DNA of 64,000 bases, taken from contig CM073896.1 in the NCBI GenBank assembly GCA_037176705.1, positions 20,100,708 through 20,164,707 of the forward strand, written 5' to 3'. Shown here one piece after another: positions 60,001 through 64,000 of the stretch; within the stretch, counting starts at the first letter, position 1; every line of letters starts with the position of its first letter. The DNA is from Molossus alvarezi (Eukaryota; Chordata; Mammalia; Chiroptera; Molossidae). The notes beneath the pieces are model-generated. The model saw only the letters and a program-made list of their open reading frames with translations, did not search any database and was not told where the DNA came from. A program made the position numbers and the translations under genes.

Positions 60001-60790
60001 AACTTGAAAGCTTCTGCACAGCAAAAGAAACAACCATCAAAATGGAAAGGATCCCTACTATATGAGAATGCATAATTGCCAATGATAGAACAAATAAGGG
60101 GTTAATTTCCATATTGTATAGAGTGCTCATACAACTCAACCATCGGAATACAAAGAACCCAATGAAGAAAAATGGACAGCGGACCTAAATAAACACCTCT
60201 TCAAAAAGGACACAAATGGCAAAAAAGACATGTAAAAAAATATTCAACGTCACTTATCATCAGAGAGATGCAAATTAAAACAACTATAAAGTATCACCTC
60301 ACACCTGCCAGAATGGCTGCCATCAACAAATCATCAAACAACAAATGCTGGCGAGGTTGTGGAGAAAAGGGGATTCTAGTCCACTTCTGGTGGGAATGCA
60401 GACTGGTGTAGCCACTATGGAAATCAGTATGGTGCTACCTCAAAAAATTAAAAATTGAATTTCCATTTGACCCAGTGTTCCCACTTCAAGAAATATATCC
60501 AAGAAGCCTGAAACATCAATCAAGAAGAATATACGTACCCCTGTGTTCATAGCAGCACTATTTACAATAGCTAATATCTGGAAACAGTCCAAGTGTCCAT
60601 CAATAGGTGAGTGGATAAAAAGCTGTGGTACACATACACAGTGGAGTACTGTGCAGCTGTAAGAGAGATCTCTTATCTTTTGAAATGACATGGAGGAACC
60701 TGGACAGTATTATGCTAAGCGAAGTAAGCCACTCAGAGAAAGACAAATACCACATAATCTCACTTATTTGTGGAATATAATTAACAAAAT
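57069..60790 (+). pseudogene. L1 ORF2 pseudogene (endonuclease, RT), catalytic site mutated
   Basis: Start ATG at 57069. A one-base loss near 57100 shifts the frame within the first dozen codons. Pieces: endonuclease region 57221-57442 with HYIILKRSIQQEDITLVNIY; linker 57839-58075; RT fingers 58457-58693 with [20 protein letters not shown]; palm 58715-59092 with [15 protein letters not shown] start and [20 protein letters not shown]. The catalytic FADD is FANN at 59123-59134. A deletion of roughly 60 bp follows. The C-terminal part is at 59537-59956 and on to about 60790. Not able to make active reverse transcriptase. Confidence 0.92.
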
Positions 60791-62157
60791 AAGCTGATGA
60801 ACAAAACAGACCCAGAGACATAGAAAGGAATATGGTTCAGACTGACAAACTTCAGAGGAGGGCATTGGGGTAGCGGGGGATGGATGAGATAACAAAAATA
60901 AATTAATAAAATTTTTTTAAAAAGGTTATAGTAAGAGACAGAGAAGGACTCTATATAATGATAAAGGGAACAATCCTAGAAGATGTTATAACTCATGTAA
61001 ACCCTTATGCCCAACAAAGGAGCACCTAAATATATAAAACAAATCTTGAGAGACATAAATGGAGGAATCAAGTATACAATCAATCACAGGAGGACATTTT
61101 AACACCCCATCGATGTTAATGAATGTCTTCCAGACAGAAAAATCAACAAGAAAACTGTGTCCTTAAATGACACACTAGATCAGATAGATGTAATTGATAT
61201 CTTCAGAGCATATCACCCCAAAGTAACAGAATACACATTCTTTTCCAGTGCACATGGAACATTTTCTAGGATAGAGCACATCTTAGGCCACTAAGTGAAT
61301 CTTAATACATTTAAGAAGATTAAAATCATATCAATCATCTTCTCTGACCAAAATGGTATGAAACTAGGAATCAATAATCTGAGGGGGGAATAAAAAGGAA
61401 AAACACAGAAAGAAATGGAGGCTAAATAACATGTTACTGAGCAGTGAATGGGTTAACAATGTGTACAAGAAAGAAATCAAAAGATACCTTGAAATAAACT
61501 GGGTCCAGCAATACATTAAAAAGATCATACACCATGATCAAGTGGGATTTATTTTGGGGATGCAAGGTTGGTACCACATCCACAAATCAATAATTGTGAT
61601 ACACCACATGAATAAAATGAAGGACGAAAACCACATGATCATAACAATAGATGGAGAAAAAACATTTGATAAAATTTAGCACAGATTTATGATAAAAACT
61701 CTCAGTAAAGAGGGAATAGGGAAAATATAACTCAACACAATAAAGGCTATTTACAGAAACCCTCAGCCAACATCATAATCCACAAGCAAAAACTAAAAGC
61801 ATTTTTCTTAAGATCAGAAACAATACTGGGATGTCTGCTTTCACCTCTCTTACTCAACATAGTACTAAAAGTTCTAGCCACAGCATTCACACAGGAAGAA
61901 ATACAAGTTATCCAAATTGGAAAGGAAGAGGTAAAACTGCCATTATTTGCAGACATGGTACTGTGTATATAGAGAACCTTAAGGATTTCACCAAAAACTA
62001 CTAGAACTGATAAATGAATTCATTAAAGTAGCAGAATACAAAATAAACATTTAGAAATCAGTTGCATTTTTATACACCAATAGTGAACTATCAGAAAGGG
62101 AAATAAGAAAACACACCCATTTAGAATTGCTTCAAAAAGAATAAAAATCTAGGAATA

Positions 62158-62253
62158 ATTTTTTTTTTTTCGGTACGTACCCCTAGCGAGAACCAAACCT
62201 GGGACTCTCTGGTCTGCAGGCTCACTCCAACCGCTGAGCCAAACCGGCCAGGG
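62158..62253 (-). mobile_element. head-only (mini) Ves SINE
   Basis: Minus orientation: T-run (62160-62170), then GGTACGTACCCCTAGCGAGA through GAGCCAAACCGGCCAGGG, i.e. only the tRNA-like head with poly(A). The SINE body is missing. Perfect 9-bp TSD CTAGGAATA at 62149-62157 and 62254-62262. Confidence 0.9.
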
Positions 62254-62911
62254 CTAGGAATATATTTAACAAAGTAAAAGAACCATACTCAGAAAATTAT
62301 AAGACACTGAAGAAATGAATTAAAGAAGATACAAATCAATTGAACCACATATTATATTCATGGATGGGAATAATTAATATCATTAAAATGTCCATAGTAC
62401 CCAAAGCAATCTATAGAGTCCATGCAATTCCTATCAGGATACCAAAGACATATTTCACAGAACTAGACAAAATATTTCAAAAATGCCATGGAACCACAAA
62501 AGACCCCAAATAGCAACAGTGATCTTAAAAAAGAACAGAGTTGGAGGAATCATGCTACGAGATATCAAACTATACTACCAGTCCATAGTAATCAAAGCAG
62601 CATGATACTGGGATAGAAACAGACATATAGGTCAACAAACAGAATACAGAGCCCAGAAATAAACCTTCAACTTTATGGTCAGTTATTATTTGACAAAGGA
62701 GGCAAGAACATACAACAGGGTATAGAGAATTTCTTAAATAAATGGTGCTAGAAAAACTGGACAAACATGCAAAAAAATGAAACTAGGCCACCTTCTTACA
62801 CCATACACAAGAATAATCTCAAAATGTATTAAAGATTTAAGTATTAGACTTGATACCATGAAAAAATCTTAAAGAAAACGTAAGCAGTATAATCTCAGAC
62901 ATTTCTTATAG

Positions 62912-62978
62912 TGATATATATATATTAAATATTTATAAAATATTTATAAACATATTTATAAAAATATATTTTTAAATA
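62912..62978. repeat. AT-rich TATTTATAAA-type tandem stretch
   Basis: Several imperfect copies of ATATTTATAAA next to the SINE; it probably arose from the SINE tail and target duplication. Confidence 0.65.
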
Positions 62979-63166
62979 TTTTTTCTTCATTGATTTTTAG
63001 AGAGATAGAAATGTTGATCAGAGAGAATATCGATTGGCAGCCTCCTTCATGCCCCACACTGGGGATTGGGTCCACAACCTGGGCACATGCTCTGACTGGA
63101 AATCAAACTGGCGACCTCTTGGTATATGGGTCGATGCTCAACTACTGAGCCACAGCGGCCGGGCTG
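62978..63166 (-). mobile_element. Ves-type SINE (type B)
   Basis: Minus orientation: TTCTTCATTGATTTTTAGAG at left, head CTACTGAGCCACAGCGGCCG at right. TGATATAT-type repeats on both sides suggest a degenerate TSD. Confidence 0.9.
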
Positions 63167-64000
63167 TAGCAAAATTTTTTTCTGATATATTTTTTTGGGC
63201 AAGGAAAACAAAAGAAAGATAAACCAATGGACTACATAAAACTAAAAAGTTTTTGCACAGTAAAGGGAACCATCAACAAAATTAAAATACAGCCTATAGA
63301 ATGTAAGAACATATTCAGCAATGATACATCTGATGAGAGGTTAATATCCAAAATGTATATAGAAGTTATATAACTCAACACCAAAAAAAATAAATAAAAT
63401 CAAACAATCCAATTAAATAATGGACAAAAGACCTGAATAGACACTTCTCCAAAGAGGACATATCGATGGCTAACAGGCATAGAAATAGATGCTCAATGTT
63501 ATTAATCATCAGATAAATGCAAATTAAAACCACAACGAGATATTACCTCACACCAGTCAGGATGGCTACCATCAATAAATCAACAAACAAGTACTGGTGA
63601 GGATTTGGAGAAAAAGAACCCTCGGGAATTGTTAGTGGGAATGCAGACTGGTGAAGCTAATGTGGAAAGCAGTATGGAGTTACTTCAAAATATTAAAAAT
63701 AGAACAGTCTTATGACTCAGCAATTCTATTTTTCTATTTCTGGAAATTTATCCCCCAAAACCCCTAAACATTAGTTCAAAAGAATATATACACCCCAATG
63801 TTTGTTGCAGCATTTTTTTTTTTTTCAATAGCCGAGATTTGGAAACAGCCATAAAAATAGAAAGAAATTTTACCATTTGACAGCATGGATAGACCTGGAG
63901 ATTATTATGCTAAGTGAAACAAACCAGTCAGAGAAAGACAAATACCATATTATCTCACTCATATGTGGAATGTAATAAAGAAAGTATACTAACAAAGAAA

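Larger units (their letters stand above)
55281..60921 (+). mobile_element. younger near-full-length L1 inserted in an older L1
   Basis: 5' UTR (55281-56140; starts with the module GACCATCTCCCAGGACCAAA at about 55322 and GGATTACAACTAAA), ORF1 (56141 to about 56948), ORF2 (57069 to about 60790) and a short 3' UTR ending AAAATAAATTAATAAAATTT. TSD AAGGCTATAG (55271-55280) against AAGGTTATAG (60922-60931). Joining the flanks restores a continuous ORF2 reading of the older L1 (GACTTTAAAACAAAGGCTAT to AGAGACAGAGAAGGACTCTA). Confidence 0.93.
60922..64000 (+). mobile_element. older L1, 3' continuation (runs off window)
   Basis: Resumes ORF2 in the endonuclease domain (GAAGGACTCTATATAATGAT). Near 61502 it jumps from the linker directly to the RT palm (AGATCATACACCATGATCAA), an internal deletion of about 1 kb. 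Reaches the ORF2 C-terminus at the window end (TGGCTACCATCAATAAATCA near 63563). Two SINEs interrupt it. Confidence 0.9.
60935..64000 (+). pseudogene. L1 ORF2 pseudogene (older L1), RT motif damaged
   Basis: Many stops. The clearest frame, 61431-61679, holds [20 protein letters not shown] and [14 protein letters not shown] (RT palm). The catalytic FADD has lost one Asp codon (FAD then Met) at 61946-61957. Confidence 0.88.

Noticed and set aside
1..64000. CRISPR array, operon, bacterial or viral system
   Set aside because: Repeats are dispersed SINE/LINE copies with TSDs and poly(A), and the sequence is plainly mammalian.

Overview
The window looks like intergenic DNA from a microbat (Yangochiroptera, probably a vespertilionid-like species). 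The main evidence is at least 20 copies of a tRNA-headed SINE with the structure of the bat Ves family. These have a head matching TGGCTCAGCGGTTGGAGCGT, a CT-rich 3' part, and an A-rich or 'AAAATCAATAAAGAAAA'-type tail. There are also L1 copies with a bat-type 3' UTR and old pan-mammalian repeats (MIR, L2-like, a MaLR LTR, a Tigger-like remnant). The base composition is AT-rich. I found no host protein-coding exon, tRNA or rRNA gene, CRISPR array or operon. Nearly all longer ORFs are retrotransposon frames, their antisense shadows, or translations of microsatellites.

Layout. 0.27-0.8 kb: one Ves SINE inserted inside another. 0.83-3.08 kb, minus strand: a complete-looking 'half-L1' (HAL1-type) element with a CpG-rich 5' UTR, one intact 313-codon ORF1, no ORF2, a G-rich 3' UTR, a poly(A) tail and a perfect 11-bp target-site duplication (TSD). 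3.1-17 kb: mostly unique AT-rich sequence with a 5'-truncated L1, four Ves SINEs, MIRs and a GC-rich pocket with a CTCF-like site near 13.18 kb. 17.3-18.5 kb: an old minus-strand L1 carrying two SINEs. 18.5-33 kb: unique DNA, six full-length Ves SINEs, one SINE 3' fragment, several MIR/L2 remnants, and a compound SINE+L1 insertion at 26.6-27.25 kb that shares one target site. 33.6-38.6 kb: a twin-primed (5'-inverted) L1, a possible ERV LTR, old L1 pieces and a MaLR solo LTR. 39.3-43.6 kb: an L1 with both ends intact that has lost the endonuclease/RT half of ORF2. 43.6-52.9 kb: mostly unique, with a palindromic double octamer site, L2 pieces, a Tigger-like remnant and three Ves SINEs. 52.96-64 kb: an old L1 (5' UTR to ORF2, running off the window) split by a younger near-full-length L1 at 55.28-60.92 kb.

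How the parts work together: the elements form one parasitic network. L1 supplies endonuclease and reverse transcriptase. HAL1 (ORF1 only) and Ves (RNA only) depend on that machinery, which fits the T-rich/A-rich target sites and TSDs seen around them. No L1 here can be active: every ORF2 is truncated, frameshifted or mutated at the catalytic FADD motif. The HAL1 ORF1 is the only intact retrotransposon gene. Three short Ves copies stop at the same point after the tRNA-like head, each with its own A-rich tail, and may represent a mini-SINE lineage.
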